Of a stretch of 64,000 bases of DNA, positions 23,408 to 37,132 are shown in pieces. Where the stretch lies: NCBI RefSeq assembly GCF_036884655.1, contig NC_088345.1, forward strand, positions 33,853,501-33,917,500, given 5' to 3'. The notes under the pieces were generated by a model. That model was not told the DNA's origin and searched no databases. It saw nothing but the letters and a program-made list of their open reading frames with translations. A program made the position numbers and the translations under genes. The first letter of the stretch is position 1, and every line of letters begins with the position of its first letter. This DNA is from Musa acuminata AAA Group (taxonomy: Eukaryota; Streptophyta; Magnoliopsida; Zingiberales; Musaceae).

Positions 23408-24445
23408 TGTAGGGAAATCTAAGAGCAACATCATATGCGCAACGGAAGAACAAAAAATAAAATTTTCAGATTTCCCAAAAAGATATTCGTCGTCGTGCGA
23501 AGATTGGTATGCGAAATCTACAAAACTGAAAACTACGTATATGAAAGATTGTATTTTACTTAGGGAGATTGTATATCTCGAATCCTGATTGTAGGAAAGG
23601 ATGAAGGAGGTCAAGCATCCTCCTCTTTGGTTGTGATCCACACAGCACGGCTACGACGATGCTCCTCAAATCAGTGTCCAAAACTCTACACCCACTATAT
23701 GAGGAGGAGAAACAGAGAGGAGAATAGGATGTGACAATCAAAAACCTCTGGCCTATGGGTGTTTGGTTCCCTCCTATTTATAGAGGGTTCCCGTCAACTT
23801 AACCCTAATGGATCTTGCCATATTGGGTATTGAATCTCCATCCAACTACCCAAGCCTTTTAGATTAATGGATCTCTGTCTAATAGTCTCTTATTGGCTCT
23901 TATTAGATCTCATCCATAGGATCCAATAATTCATGGGCTTATTGGACATCTAATAAGATAGGGGCTCTAGTGGATATCTTATATCTAAACCTCTACTTGT
24001 CGTAATGCCTATCATATGTGTGTGGCCTTCTAGGCCCAATATCGAGCTGGTCATGAGTCATACCTATCAGAACTCCTTATGGCTTAGTGAATTATTATCT
24101 CTATAATAATTCACTCGACTCATCGACTGTAGACGTACTAAGCCACTATGCCGTAGTCCCCAAACGACACAGGGGAATCTAATCCTTTGGACCTGTTTGT
24201 CCTTAGTTACTATATATATATAGTCCCTCATCCATTTAATATCCCAAAGACCGTATAACGGGCATGGTGTTAACAAACCCATATGGTTTCTACTCGAGTC
24301 TCACTCTAATCAGATTCTCCCAAAGAACTCTTTCTCTCTCAATCAAAATGACCCTGGCTAGGGATTTGTTTGAGTAAGAACACATGAGATATTCCTCTCA
24401 TGACACTAAGAGTGGATGATCCTCTATCGACACTCAATAGTCCTC
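23408..24445 (-). repeat. 3' LTR of copia element D1, left part
   Basis: Plus strand starts TGTAGGGAAATC and is homologous along its length to solo LTR D2 (35487-36500). It breaks at 24445 in CTCAATAGTCCTC, where element E begins, and resumes at 30956. The two parts sum to about 1.62 kb, close to the 1646 bases of D2. ORFs here are not convincing. Confidence 0.85.
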
Positions 24446-25975
24446 GTGAATTAGTGTAGTGGATAAAAATATCAGTTTAAAATTTCTTCGTACGATAAAA
24501 TCTGATCTCGGAAATGCTTAATTTGAAAGCATGTGGAAATGTAGTGAAAGTAAGAATTTCGTTTGTAATAAAGGTAAATAACAAGAAATAAATGCAAACC
24601 AGATTTTTATAGTTGTTCGGTCGTCGTGACCTACATCCACTTTGCCGATTCCTCTTCTGTCGAGACCACCGATATCTAATAATGATCTTCCTTCAATGGG
24701 TGAATATCAATTACCCTTACAACTCGATTCTCTTTTTTACTAGTTAGGAGAAAACCTTTACAACCCTTTTTTACAAAGCTTCCCTCATACTCTCTTTTAG
24801 AGTGGTCTCTAAACTTTAGAAGGAGGGACTCTACACTTTACAAGGGTTTTCAACTTTAGAAATATAGAGTTTTTTTATCATCTTTCTTATTGCTCCATGC
24901 AGGAGTAGCTGGGGTATTTATAGACCCCAAATGTCTTCAAAACTTGGAGCCAAAATTCAAATCTCCAAAATTTTGGGGTACGAGCGGTACCACCGCTTGT
25001 ACTAAGCGGTACCACCGCCTGCAGCCTAACACTAGTAGTACCACCGCCAGACAGTCTCAGAGACCGAGTCTGGGTGATACCACCACCCAGACTGGCAGTA
25101 CCACCACCTGACATAGTCTCGGAGACTATGCCACGTCGGTTCCACCTGTTTGGTCATTGTTTGGGCCTTTTCACTTAGCCCAACACAACCCAAACTTAGT
25201 CCAATTGACCCCTAATTGAGTTGGCCCAATTGTAACCCAATTATGTGCTAACTATGAATTTTAAGGTATTTACTAAGCTAAATAAGTTCAGAAATCTAGG
25301 TTTCTTCCGGCAAGCTTCCGACGATCTTTCGGCGAACTTCTGATGATCTCTCGGCATTGTTCCAACGGACTCCCAGCAAGCTCCTAGACTTCACGACGAT
25401 CTTCTTGGTGAATTTTGATGAGCTTCTCTAGCAAGTTCCTGGACTTCTTGGTCAATTCAGATAGAACTTCCGATGAACATCCGGACTTCCGATGAACTCT
25501 TGAACTCCCAACGAATTCACATTCTTGACTCTAGGACTTCGTTTTGCTTTATGCCTAGCTATCATAGTTAATCATGCATATTTAAAACCTACTTTGATCT
25601 AAACAATTATTATAAGGCTTAAATCAAATGTTGTCTGGCATATCATTGGTTCATCGATGCTTCGTCCAATTCTTCGGCGCATCATCCTATCTTGCGGCCT
25701 ATTGCCCAATCGGCCAATTGACCTCTGCAACTCTGATTTCCTTGGCATAATTTCTACTCTTCTTGGCTTAATGCCCGAACCCATGGCCCGAGGCCTTCTA
25801 TCGATACGTTGACCTATCCTTCGGCTCGACGTCCAATCTTCTGTTTCTCTCCGGCCCAACATGATTCTTCCTGCTTTAATTCTCTCCCTGATCGAAGCTT
25901 CTTGTGTCACTCAAAATGCAGATCAAATCATAAACATTATCAATTGATTTCATCATCAAAATATGAGATTTAACA
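24446..25975 (-). repeat. 3' LTR of element E, terminally deleted
   Basis: Begins GTGAATTAGTGTAGTGG, a motif normally about 35 bases inside the LTR. TATTTATA is at 24915-24922, the GGTACCACCGCC array at 24985-25115, and the end ATTTAACA at 25975. Confidence 0.85.
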
Positions 25976-25991
25976 ATCTCCCCTTTTTTGA
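25976..25991 (-). other. Polypurine tract of element E
   Basis: Plus ATCTCCCCTTTTTTGA adjoining the LTR, the reverse complement of the family tract. Confidence 0.85.
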
Positions 25992-26184
25992 TGATGATAA
26001 CCAATTGATGACAAAGTTAATCTTAACTCCTCCTATCAATATATCATATTGATTGAACCTTGAATTCAAATTGAATTCAAGTCAAAGCAATATTTCATCA
26101 TGAATATTTGCAACATGTGGTTATAAAATCATACATAATCAATTTTCAATACATCATTTCATGTATGATCATTAACATAACTCC

Positions 26185-26650
26185 TCCCCCTTTATCATTA
26201 ACAAAAAGGAGAAGTGCAACTAGCAAATTTTAGAGATATGCAAGTTTTGTAACATACAAGCTAGCAAATTGTTTATCACTTTACAACATCCCTAATCACC
26301 AAATCATCATTAATTTTAAAGATGTGTAAGATTATAAAATTTGCACTTTTGCTACTTATGTTAGGAAAGCTAGCAATTTTTAGTGATGTTTAAGATAGTT
26401 AGTTCTTTCTTCTCTTTTGAGAAGTGCAAGCTAGTAATTTTGCTTCTACTTGGGATTTGCAAGCTAGTAATTCTTATTTCTCTTTTGAATTGGGCAAGCT
26501 AGCAAGTTCTACATATGCAAGCTAATAAGATAGCAAGTTTTACATCAAGCAAGCTAACAAATTTTGCACCATGCAAGCTGACAAATTTTACATAATTTTA
26601 GAACATGCAAGCTAGTTCTTTCTCCCCCTTTGTCATTATCAAAAAGAAGG
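26185..26650 (-). repeat. GCTAGC motif array with polypurine boxes (element E)
   Basis: Plus-strand GCAAGCTAGCA/GCAAGCTAGTA variants recur about a dozen times between the boxes CTCCCCCTTTATCATTAAC (about 26192) and CTCCCCCTTTGTCATTATC (about 26622). Reverse orientation to A and B, as expected for a minus-strand element. Confidence 0.83.
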
Positions 26651-28530
26651 GAAGAAAATAATTTTGTAATTTTTTTTCCTTTACAATAATTTTCAAATCA
26701 TGACGAAGGTAAAGTATCAATCTTATTTTAGTATATTTGTGCATCATTATAGTTTCAAATTAAAATATGCACAATTTCAAAACCTTACATTTCATCCTTA
26801 CTTCATGCATGATACCAAAACTAAATCATCACTATGGGTATATTATACATGATGATACATCATTTTAGCAATAAATCATAGTATTGCATGCATCATTCCA
26901 AATCATAAATAATTCAATTCATAATGGTATCAAAATGTCAAATTACATTACATCCTACCATGCATGATCATAACTTCTCATTTGTATGCATCAACATAAA
27001 TTCATGAGTATTTCATGCATAATTTCATATCATCACATGAAGAATATCAAGAGAATTTTGGTGTTGAGATATACTTCATGAATACAAGGAATTATAAAAA
27101 TCATATCATGAAAGATAAGATCATTTGAATACCAAAAGACATGATTCATATAGAAAATTTTATCTTAAACAAAATGCAAGAATCATATGAAAATAAAGAG
27201 TAAGAAATCTTGATTCATAAAAGAAAATCTCAAGTTAATAAATCAAGAGAAGTTTAATGATTTGATTGGAAAAATCTTATTTAGATTTAAATCATCAAAA
27301 TCATAAGAGATTCAAAATGACATTAATTGATTTATCAATCTCTTGAGATGCTAGCGATTTTCTTTCTCCCTTTTGTCATTATAAACAAGAACGAAGAAGG
27401 GAAGAAATACATAACAAAACTCAACGTCATAAATTCTCAAGATGTCAAGTAGCATATCATGGTTTGTTAGGATAAGTCTCCCTTTATTTTTTGGTGAATA
27501 ACAAAAAGAAACAAGGAGAAAATGATCTTAATTCATAGAAAGATTTCAAGTATCAAATATCGAGAAATCAAGATCATGAATTGGATTATTTTCCTCATTA
27601 GTAAATGGCAAAGAGAAACACAAGAGATCAAATAAGAGATCTTGATTCATAAAAGATTTCATGTTATAAATCTCAAGAAATTATGATTTCGATAAAACTC
27701 ATTCAAATTCATTTTCATGGTCCAAGAGATTCACAAAAGCATAATATACATAGATTCATAAATCTTTTATCGAAAAATCAATAAGATAGAGATGTTTGAT
27801 TTTAAGTTGTTTGTTTCATACAAGCATGTCTTTGTCTTTTTTATGCCAAATAAAAAGATGCATCATTGTTTAAGATCGAAAAAACAAATTTCATCACCAT
27901 GACAAAAAATATGACACATTAAACATATGACTTCTTTAAACAAGAGATTTGATCTATCATTTTAATTCCAATGATCATACAATTTTCTTTTTATGTGTTT
28001 CATTTTATATTTCATATAAATATGCTCAAGTTTTTCATATGAAAACTATCCATCTTGTTTAAAATCGAAAAAGCAACTTTCATTATGACAAAGATCAATA
28101 AGCCATGAATCACAAAAATCATCATGCATAATTTTAAAATATAAACTTATTAAGCATGATCATTATGCATCACTACTTTGGGCATGACATCAAAACATGG
28201 TTTCAAGTTTTCAAGTTATAACATGTATAATTTCAAACTATAAACTCATTAAGCATGATATCATCAAACATGATTTCATAAAGCATTTTCAATCAAAATT
28301 GAAAATCATCAATTTAGATACACATTATTTTTTTCTAAAAAACATACATAGGATTAATCAATAAATTTAAATCTAACATTTTATTATATTTTCATAAAAT
28401 ATGCAATTATCATTATCATTTTCAAATTAGCTAGAAAAAGAAGCATGATATATAATTTTTATTTACTAACTAATTTAAAAATAACTCATAAAAAGGTATC
28501 AAGTAATTTCGATATAAGGCAAAGAGATTT
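26651..28530 (-). other. AT-rich non-coding interior of element E
   Basis: About 1.9 kb of AT-rich DNA with no supported gene. Stray boxes such as TCTCCCTTTATTTTTTGGTG near 27477 look like decayed polypurine boxes. Confidence 0.65.
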
Positions 28531-29438
28531 TGGTTACCAAGTCATTGAAAGTCGTTAAGGCATAGTTTGCCACATCGTTTTTGTCGGTTTGTTCTTCATC
28601 TTCGGATGAACTCAGTTCATTCCAAGCTGCCTTAAGTGCTCTCTTCTTCTTTGGCAACTTCTTTTTAAGTTTATTTTTTATTTTTTAATTCTTGTTTAAT
28701 GAATATTTTATATTTTATAGTGAGAAGTTCAAGTTCATCATCACTTGAGCTTTCACTCGAGTGGTCTTCATTTGTTCTAAGTGTCAAATCCTTCCTATTG
28801 TTTGGAAAGTTGTTCTCAAGTTCAAGTGCCACATAAGTCATTTCATAAGTCATCAAAGACCCAATAAGTTCTTCAATCGAAAAATAGTTTAAGTCCTTTG
28901 ATTCTTATATTGTCGTTACTTTAGATGCCCAATTTTTAGAAAGTGATCGTAAAACTTTATTCATAAGTTCAAGATTCATACTAAGAGCTTTTAGACTATT
29001 GATGATATCCGTAAAACGGGTGTACATGTCTCCAATAGTTTTTCTTGGCTTCATACGAAATAATTCAAAATCATACATCAAAATATTTATTTTAGAGTCT
29101 TTAACTCTACTAGTGCTTTCATGTGTGATTTCAAGAGTGTGCCAAATATCGAAAGTCGTTTCGCAAATAGAAACTCGATTGAATTTATTTTTATCTAAGG
29201 TGCAAAATAGAGCATTCATAGCTCTAGCATTTAAAGAAAAAGTTTTGTTCTCCAAATCATTCAATTCTTTTATTGGAGTGGAAGATTTTTTAAAACAGTT
29301 TTCGATAATATTTCATAAATTTAAATCTATAGAAAGCAAGAAAACTCTCATTCGAGTTTTCCAATAAGTGTAGTCCGTCCCATTGAACATGGGAGGACGA
29401 ACAATAGAAAAACTCTCTTGAAATCTGAAAAGAATCAT
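28531..29438 (-). pseudogene. gag: Decayed gag of element E
   Basis: The minus-strand ATG is at 29436-29438. It reads MNDLENKTFSLNARAMNALF-like Gag, then CETTFDIWHTLEIT, KPRKTIGDMYTRF and, lower down, MMTYEMT. Breaks occur near 29260 and 28900. The zinc knuckle is replaced by a Lys-rich stretch leading to the acidic SSEDEE-like patch near 28600. Confidence 0.83.
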
Positions 29439-29474
29439 TTCTCTTGGGTGCTAAACCAAATGAGAAATAACGTG

Positions 29475-29486
29475 GCTCTGATACCA
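29475..29486 (-). other. Primer-binding site of element E
   Basis: Plus GCTCTGATACCA, minus TGGTATCAGAGC, next to the 5' LTR. Confidence 0.92.
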
Positions 29487-29488
29487 AT

Positions 29489-30955
29489 TATTATGAACGA
29501 GTCGGCACTAAGAGGGAGGGGTGAATTAGTATAGCAGATAAAAATGTTAGTTTGAAATTTCTTCATACAATAAAATCTGATCTCAGAAATGCTTAACTTG
29601 AAAGCATGCAGAAGTGTAGTGAAAGTAAGAATTCCATTTGCAATAAAGGTAAATATCAAGAAATAAATACAAACTAGATTTTTATAGTGGCTCGGTCGTC
29701 ATGACTTACATCCACTCTGCTGATTCCTCTTCCGTCGAGGCCATCGGCATCTACTAACGATCTTCCTTCAATGGGTGAAGGTCAACTACCCTTACAACTC
29801 AATTCTCATTTTAACAAGTTCAGGAGAGAACCTTTATAACTATTTTTTACAAAGCTTCCCTTACTCTCTCCTTTAGAATGGTCTCTAAACTTTAAGAGGA
29901 GGGACTTTATACTTTACAAGGGTTTTCAACTTTAGAAACACAGAGTTTTTGATCACCTTTCTTACTGCTCTATATAGGAATAGATGGTGTATTTATATAC
30001 CCCAAATGGCTTTAAAACTTAGAGCCAAAATTCAAATCCCCAAAACTTTGGGGTACGGGCAGTAGCCTAACACTAGCGGTACCACCGCCCAAACTGGCGA
30101 TACCACTACCTAACACAATCTCGGAGACTATGCCACATCGATTCCACTTGTTAGGTCATTGTTTGGGCCTTTTCACTTGGCCCAACACAACCCAAACTTG
30201 GCCCAATTGGCCCCTAATTTAATTGGCCCAATTCCAACCCAATTATGTGCTAACTATGAATTTTAAGACATTTACTAAGCTAAATAAGTCCGTAAGTTTA
30301 GGTTTCTTCTAGTGAGCTTCCGACGATCTTCTAACGAACTTCCGATGATCTCTCGGCATTGGAACCCGGCAAGCTCCTGGACTTCACGACGATCTTCTTG
30401 GTGAATTCTGACGTACTTCGCTAGCAAGCTCCTAGACTTCTCGGTCAATTTCGATAGAACTTCCGACGAACATCCGGACTTCAGACGAAGTCTCATTCTT
30501 GACTCTGGGACTTTATTCTGCTTTATGCCTTGCTATCATAGTTAATCCTGCACATTTAAAACTACTTCGATCTAGACAATTATTATACCACTTAAATCAA
30601 ATGTTGTCCAGCATGTCATTAGTTCATCGACGCTTCATTCAATTCTTCAGTGCATCATCCTATCTTGTGGCCTATTGCCCAATTGACTAGTTGACCTCTG
30701 CAACTCTGATTTCCTTGGTGCAATTTTTGCTCTTCTTGGCCCGATGCCTGAACCCATGGCCCAAGGCCTTTCGTCGATACGTCGACCGATCCTTCGGCTC
30801 GATGTCCAATATTCTGACATGTTTCTCTGCAGCCCAACATGATTCTTCCTACTTTAATTATCTCTCTCTGATCGAAGCTTCTTGCGTCACTCCAAACACA
30901 GATAAAATCATAAATACTATCAATTGGTTTCATTATCAAAATCTGAGATTCAACA
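29489..30955 (-). repeat. 5' LTR of element E
   Basis: Plus strand starts TATTATGAACGAGTCGG (degenerate TGTTAGGATCGAG). The TATA-like TATTTATA is at 29990-29997. The GC-rich array is much shorter than in other copies (about 30050-30110). It ends GATTCAACA at 30955. Confidence 0.87.
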
Positions 30956-31540
30956 AGGTTGGTTGCCACTCCCGATGACCGGTTATACTAGATCTGAAAC
31001 TTCCAGGCCTATAAGTCTAGTTTCATAGAGTGGAGTACTCATACAGGACATCCTTGGTGTTTCAAGTCTAAAAACTAAGTACACCACTAGGATAACGAAA
31101 TCGTTGTTTCACAATGAGGTATCATTAACCATCTAACATTTTGTGAGCAGATCAATCAGTGAACTCATTCTCCAATGAGCACCTGCATTATAGCCCTAGT
31201 GTCCCCACACGAGTAGCTATGAGACCAACTATCTCTATCATATGGATGGGTATACAACACATCAGCCTGTCCAGTTATCTTGATGTCCCTTTCGAGTAAC
31301 ATATGACCATAATTAATTAGGGTCTGAGTTTAAAGGAGAATCGGTCTTGGTCTCATTATCGTAATCTCATCACAATCCGATTTTTATTGCATAGGTCCAT
31401 AGACATAATAATATATATGCATATATGCAACAAGTAATATAAAATAATAAAATATCAAAATATAGTAAGCAAAAAGAATGTGTATCATGTCACATGTGTC
31501 ATCACTACGTGATTGGCTTGTAAGACACCTATGACTAGTA
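30956..31540 (-). repeat. 3' LTR of copia element D1, right part
   Basis: Continues colinear with D2 from AGGTTGACTACC to GGCTTGTAGGACACC and ends CTAGTA. Immediately right is ATCTCTCACTTGACCT, on the minus strand a purine-rich tract. This supports pairing of this LTR with the pol remnant that follows. Confidence 0.83.
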
Positions 31541-31556
31541 ATCTCTCACTTGACCT
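31541..31556 (-). other. Polypurine tract of element D1
   Basis: Minus strand AGGTCAAGTGAGAGAT directly before the LTR start T(A/G)CTAGTCATAGG. Confidence 0.65.
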
Positions 31557-34415
31557 AAAGTCAATCATATATATGTCTGATCCTCATCAGGCCCTTGTGA
31601 CGCTCGAAGACAATATGAGATATTGACTTTGTTAGTGGATCTATGATGTTATCTTCGGATGAAACTCTTTCAACTACTATATTTCCTCGAGTCATAATTT
31701 CTCTGATTAGGTGGAACCTCCTCAAAACATGCTTAGATTTCTGATGAGACTTGGGTTCCTTCGCTCAAGAAATTGCCCATTTGTTATCGCAGTATAAGGG
31801 AATCAACTCCTCGCTGCCTAGCACGACTCTCAGATCTGTGATAAACTTCTTCATCTAGGCTCCCTTCTTTGTTGCCTCTACGATAGCAATATACTCTGCC
31901 TCTATGATCGAGTTAGTAGTGGTATCTTGCTTGGAACTCTTCTAGTATACTGCTCTTCCATTCAAGGTGAATACATACCCTGAATTAGACTTATTATCAT
32001 CGACATCGGACTAGAAACTCGAGTTTATGTAGCCTTCAACACTGAGGCTATGACCTCTATATACCAGCAAAAGATCCTTAGTTCTTCTTAAGTAATTAAG
32101 GACATGCTTTACTGCTTTTTAGTGCTCTAAGCTTGGATTCACTTGATAAATGCTCGTGACACTCAGAGCATGCGCTATATCAAGCTTGGTACATAGGATG
32201 GAATACATGATAGACCCTATTGTTGAGGCATAGGGTATCCTATCTACGTTTATCCTTTCTTCTGGAGTCTTTGGGGATATATTCCTAGAAAGCGATGTCC
32301 CATGTCTCATTAATATAAGACCTCTCTTGAAATTTTTCATGACTAACCTTTTGACAATGGTGTTTATGTACCTAGACTAGGACAAGCCAAGCATCCTCTT
32401 GGATCTATTTCTGTAGATTCGTATCCTAAGACCTTCATGGAGAAGTATCTAGATAATCAATCTATTACTATATATAGCATTCCTACATCATTTCCAATGA
32501 TCAGGATGTCATCCACATATAACACCAAAAAGGTGATAGTGCTCCCGCTTACTTTTCTGTACACATAAGGCTCATCTTCATTCTTAACGAAGTTATAAGA
32601 TCTGATTGTCTCATCAAATCTTATGTCCCAACTTCGAGAAGCTTGCTTTAGTCTATAAATAGATCTAAGTAATCTACACACCCAATTTGGGTAGTCCTTG
32701 GACACGAATCCTTAGGTTGTATCATATATATCTCCTCATCGAGGTTGCCATTGAGGAACATGGTTTTCACATCCATTTTCAAGATCTCATAATCATAAGT
32801 CTCTATCTTTCTATCTACTCTGATCTTCTTCTTGAAGATCCACTTGCAACTGATGGGTACAATGCTCTCGGGTGCATAAACTAGGTTCCAAACCTTGTTA
32901 GAGTACATAGAATCCATCTCAGAATTCATGGCTTCTTGCCACTTCCCGGAGTATATACTCGTATTAGCCTCCTCGTAGGTCTGACGATCAATATCTTCAA
33001 CATCCTCTCCTCTAATATATCTCACATATCTCTCAAGAGGATGTGATACTCTATTGGACCTACGTAAAGTTGGAACTTATGTGCTATGTACTTGAATAGA
33101 CTCAGGTTATGGAGTGGTGCTTAAGCTAGGTTCTCCAACCTCGCTCAACTCTATCATGCTCCCACTATCTCCGCCAAGAATGTGTTCCTTCTCAAGGAAC
33201 ACCGCTCTCTTAGCTACAAAGAACTTTTGGTCCTCAAGATGATAGAAATAATACCCACAAGTTTCCTTAGGGTATCCTACAAACTTATACTACTTTGTTA
33301 TCAATCTAACTTATCGGGGTTGTGTCTTTTAACATGGGTAGGGCAGCCTCAAATCTCAATAACCTTAAGATCGGGGTTCTCCCCTTTCCATATCTCATCT
33401 AGTGTAGACACTATCGACTAAGTTGAAACTCTGTTCAGAAGGTAAGCTGCGGTCTCTAAGGCGTATCCCTAGAATAACATAGGTAGGTCATTGAAGCTCA
33501 TCATGGGCCGCACCATGTCTAACAGTGTACGATTCCTCCTTTTAGATACACCATTGAGCTAAGGTATATAAGGATGTGTCCATTAGGATAGAATCTCATA
33601 GTCTTTGAGGAATTGGGTGAACTTTGTACTCAAGTACTCACCTACTCGATCTGATCGAAGAGTCTTGATACTCCTTCCAGTTTGGTTCTCTGTTTCATTC
33701 TTATACTCTCCGAATTTATCAAAGGTCTCGGACTTGTACTTCATCAAGTACACATATCAAAACCTTGAGAAATCATTAGTAAAAGTAATAAAGTAGGAGT
33801 AACCACTTATGGCATGAGTTGACATGGGTCCAAATACATCACTATGTATGAGTTCCAGTAGCTCAATAACACTCTCTCTAGTTCCACTAAAAGGAGAGTT
33901 TGTCAGTTTTCCACGAAGGCAAGGCTTGCAAGTTGCATATGACTCATAGTCGAATGGATCTAGATATCCATACTTTAGCAACTTTTGAATCCTTTCCTCA
34001 TGGATGTGACCTAGCCTACAATGCTATATGTATGCACTATTCACCTCATCTTATTTCCTCTTAGACACACTTACATTCATGATATGTGAAGTAGTGTCTA
34101 GCATAAACAAATCATTATGCAATGTTTTTCTCATGTTTATCTCATCATTTAATAATATTGAATAACCATTATTCTCAAAAACTAATTTATATCTACTAAC
34201 TGTCAAATATGAAATGGAAATAATATTTTTGATAATAGAAGTAACAAAATAGCATGCATCCAATATAATAATAGCTCCACTAGGTAGATGTAGGGTGACC
34301 TAGCCAACAACTACTGTAGCAACTTTTGCTCCATTGCCCATCTTGAGGTCCATCTCACCTCTCGCCAATCTCCTAAGCCTTGCAAGAACCTGCAATGAAT
34401 TGCAAATATGATAAG
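31557..34415 (-). pseudogene. pol: Copia pol remnant of D1: protease end, integrase, RT, RNase H
   Basis: On the minus strand the order is: end of protease and pre-integrase (ending at 34050), integrase (33757-33981: CKPCLRGK, LIHSDVFGP), RT (33025-32457: KWIFKKK, MDVKTMFLNG, then YVDDILIIGND) and the RT/RNase H junction (32340-32119). This is Ty1/copia order, with integrase before RT. Many stops and shifts mean no complete enzyme. The Gag/protease part lies across insertion F at 51203. The lineage is not the Sirevirus type; it looks closer to the Tork/Angela group. Confidence 0.88.
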
Positions 34416-35486
34416 TGTTAAGATCAAGTCGGTACTAAGAGGGGGGGGGTGAATTAGTGCATACGTAAAAATCACATTGAGTCAGAAATCTTCGTATGAT
34501 AAAATCGTTTTGATAATGTTTAACTTTGAAAATGTTCGTAAGAGTGTGCAGCTAAAGTAATGAGGAAGTAAAGTAGTTGCAAAGTAAGTAAATGACAATC
34601 GTAGAAATGCAAACCGAGTTTATAGTGGTTGGTCATCGTAACCTACGTCCACTCTCGATTCCTCTTCCGTCGAGGCCACTGACATCCACTAACGGTCTTC
34701 CTTCAATGGGTGAAGGTCGACTACCCTTACAACTCTATTCTCCTTTTAATAGGCTCGGGAGAAAACTTTTACACTCTCACTCACTCCTCTCTAAACAGAA
34801 ATCACACTTAGGCTAGAGGAGGAGAACTCTCATAAGATTACAATATAATTTTCCTTTGTTTTTGTTCTCAGTTCTTGTGTGATCTGAGCAGGGATGAGAG
34901 GGGTATTTATAAGCCCCAAATGTACTCAAACTTGGAGCCTAAAAGTGTCATCCCTGATTTTCGGGATACTAACAGTACCACCACTTGAGTTGGGCGGTAC
35001 TACCGCCTACAACACTAACACTGGGCAATACCACTACTTACTCTAGCGATACCACCGCTTAACATAGTCTGGGAGACTATGTCTGGGTGATACCACCGCC
35101 AAGACTAGCGGTAGCATCGCCTGACATTAGGTGGTACTACCTCCTAGTCTAGCGGTACTACCGCTTGACACTGGGTGGTACCACTGCCTAGTCTAGCAGT
35201 ACTATCGCCTGACACAGTCTTGGAGACTATGTCTCGGAGACTGAGCCACTAGCGGTGCAATCGCCTAACCTAACTTTTAGGTCACTAAATGGGTCTTGGC
35301 CAATAACAACCCCACTTAGGGCCCAATTGACCCCTAATTGAGTTGGCTTAATTATATTCAAAACTAACCTAATTATAACTTAAAATAATTGGATCTAGAT
35401 AAATTATTATAAAGCATGAATCATCTATTGTCCGACATGTCATTGGTTCTTCTAGCGCTTCGTCCGATCCTTCGGCGCATTATCCT
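34416..35486 (-). repeat. 3' LTR of element F, left part
   Basis: Plus strand starts TGTTAAGATCAAGTCGG and a G9 run. TATTTATA is at 34904-34911 and the GGTACCACC-type array at 34970-35260. It stops at the ATCCT duplication around D2 and resumes at 37133. Confidence 0.88.
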
Positions 35487-36945
35487 TATTGGGAAATCTT
35501 GGAGGTGACATCACATGTGCAGTAGAAGAACATAAAACAAAATTCTCAATTCCCAAAGATATGTTCATCATCGTGCGAAGATTGGTGCGCAAAAATCTAC
35601 AAAATAGAAAATCACGTGTGAGATAGATTATGTTACCTAGGGAGATCGTATATCCTTGAATCCCTACAGATCTCTAGGAGAGAGTGAAGGAGGTCAAGCA
35701 CCCTCTTCTCTAGTGGTGATCAATACAACAAGGCTGCGATGACGCTCCTCAAAACTCCAGGCTTGCTTTAAGGTGGAGAGGGGGAGGAGAATAGGAGAAG
35801 AAGCAAAAAGCTCTAGCCTATAAACTATTGAAACCCTCCTATTTATAGAGGTTCTCTATCATCTTAATCCTAATGGATCCTCCCTTATTGAATATTGGAT
35901 CTCTATCCAACTACCCAAGCCTCTTAGATTAGTGGATCTTTATCCAATAATCTCTCATGGGCTCTTATTGGATCTCATCTATAGGATCCAATAATTCAGC
36001 GGCTTATTGGAGATCTAATAAGATAGGGGCTTCGACGGATATCTCATATCTAAACCTCTACTTATCGTAATGTCTACTATATGTGTGTGACCCTCTAGTC
36101 CCAATATCGAGCTGGCCATGAGTCATACCTATCAGAACTCCTTCTGGCTTAGTGAATTATTATCTCTATAATAATTCACTCAACTCATTGACTATGGACG
36201 TACTAGGTCACTACGCCGCAGTCCTCTAACGATATAGGGGAATCCAATCCATTGGACCTATCTGTCTTCAGTTACTGTGTACCTATGTCCCTCATCCATC
36301 TAATATTCTAGAGACTATATACCAAGCATGGTGTTGTCAGACCCATACGGTTTCTACTCGAGTCTCGCTTTGGGAGAACTCTTTCTCTCTCAATACAAAT
36401 GACCCTAGCTAGGGATTTATTTGAGCAAGAACACATAGGACATTCCTCTCATAACACCGAGAGTGGATGATCCTCTATCGATACTCAATAGCCCTCATAA
36501 GGTTGACTACCACTTCCGATGATCGACTATGTTAGATCTAGGACATCCAAACCTATAAGTCAGGTATTAAAGAGTTGAGCACTTATATAGGACATCCTTT
36601 GTATCTCAAGTCTAAGGACTAGATACATCACTAGGACTACGGAATCGTTGTCTGACAATAAGGCATCATTAACTATTCAGCATTCTATAAGCGGATCAAT
36701 CAAGGAACTCATTTCCCAATGAGCACCTATATTGTATCCCTAGTGTCCCCACACGAGCGGCTATAATACTAGCTGCATCCATCATATGAACGGGTATACA
36801 ATATACCCGTCTATTCGATTATCTCGATGTCCTTCTCGAATAATCTATGATTGGGATTATTTAGGATCTGTGTTTAAAGGCAAATCGATCTCATTATCGT
36901 GATCTTATCACGATCCAATTCTCATTACACAGATCCAAGGACATC

Positions 36946-37038
<93 letters not shown>

Positions 37039-37132
37039 ATAAATACCAAAATATAATAAGCAAAAAGATTGCGTGTTAAGTCACACGTGTCATCACTCAT
37101 GTGATTGGCTTGTAGGACACCTATGACTAGCA
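35487..37132 (-). mobile_element. Solo LTR D2 of the D copia family
   Basis: Plus strand starts TATTGGGAAATC and ends GACTAGCA, flanked by ATCCT at 35482-35486 and 37133-37137. It has no interior, so it is a solo LTR. It is colinear with D1's LTR, which supplies the minus-strand orientation. It is inserted in the LTR of F. Confidence 0.93.
36949..37033. repeat. (AT)n microsatellite in D2
   Basis: About 42 uninterrupted AT units. The same place in D1 (about 31408-31430) has only a short, interrupted TATATATGCATATATGC, so the run expanded in this copy. The short ORF with a Tyr-Ile run that spans it is an artefact. Confidence 0.95.

Larger units (their letters stand above)
24446..30955 (-). mobile_element. 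Non-autonomous gag-only element E inside the D1 LTR
   Basis: Minus-strand member of the A/B/C/F family. The 3' LTR (24446-25975) lacks its outermost bases, about 35 by comparison with the other LTR; the interior is 25976-29488; the 5' LTR is 29489-30955. On both sides the D1 LTR is colinear with D2, so the insertion site is clear, but the left edge and target duplication were deleted. Confidence 0.88.
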
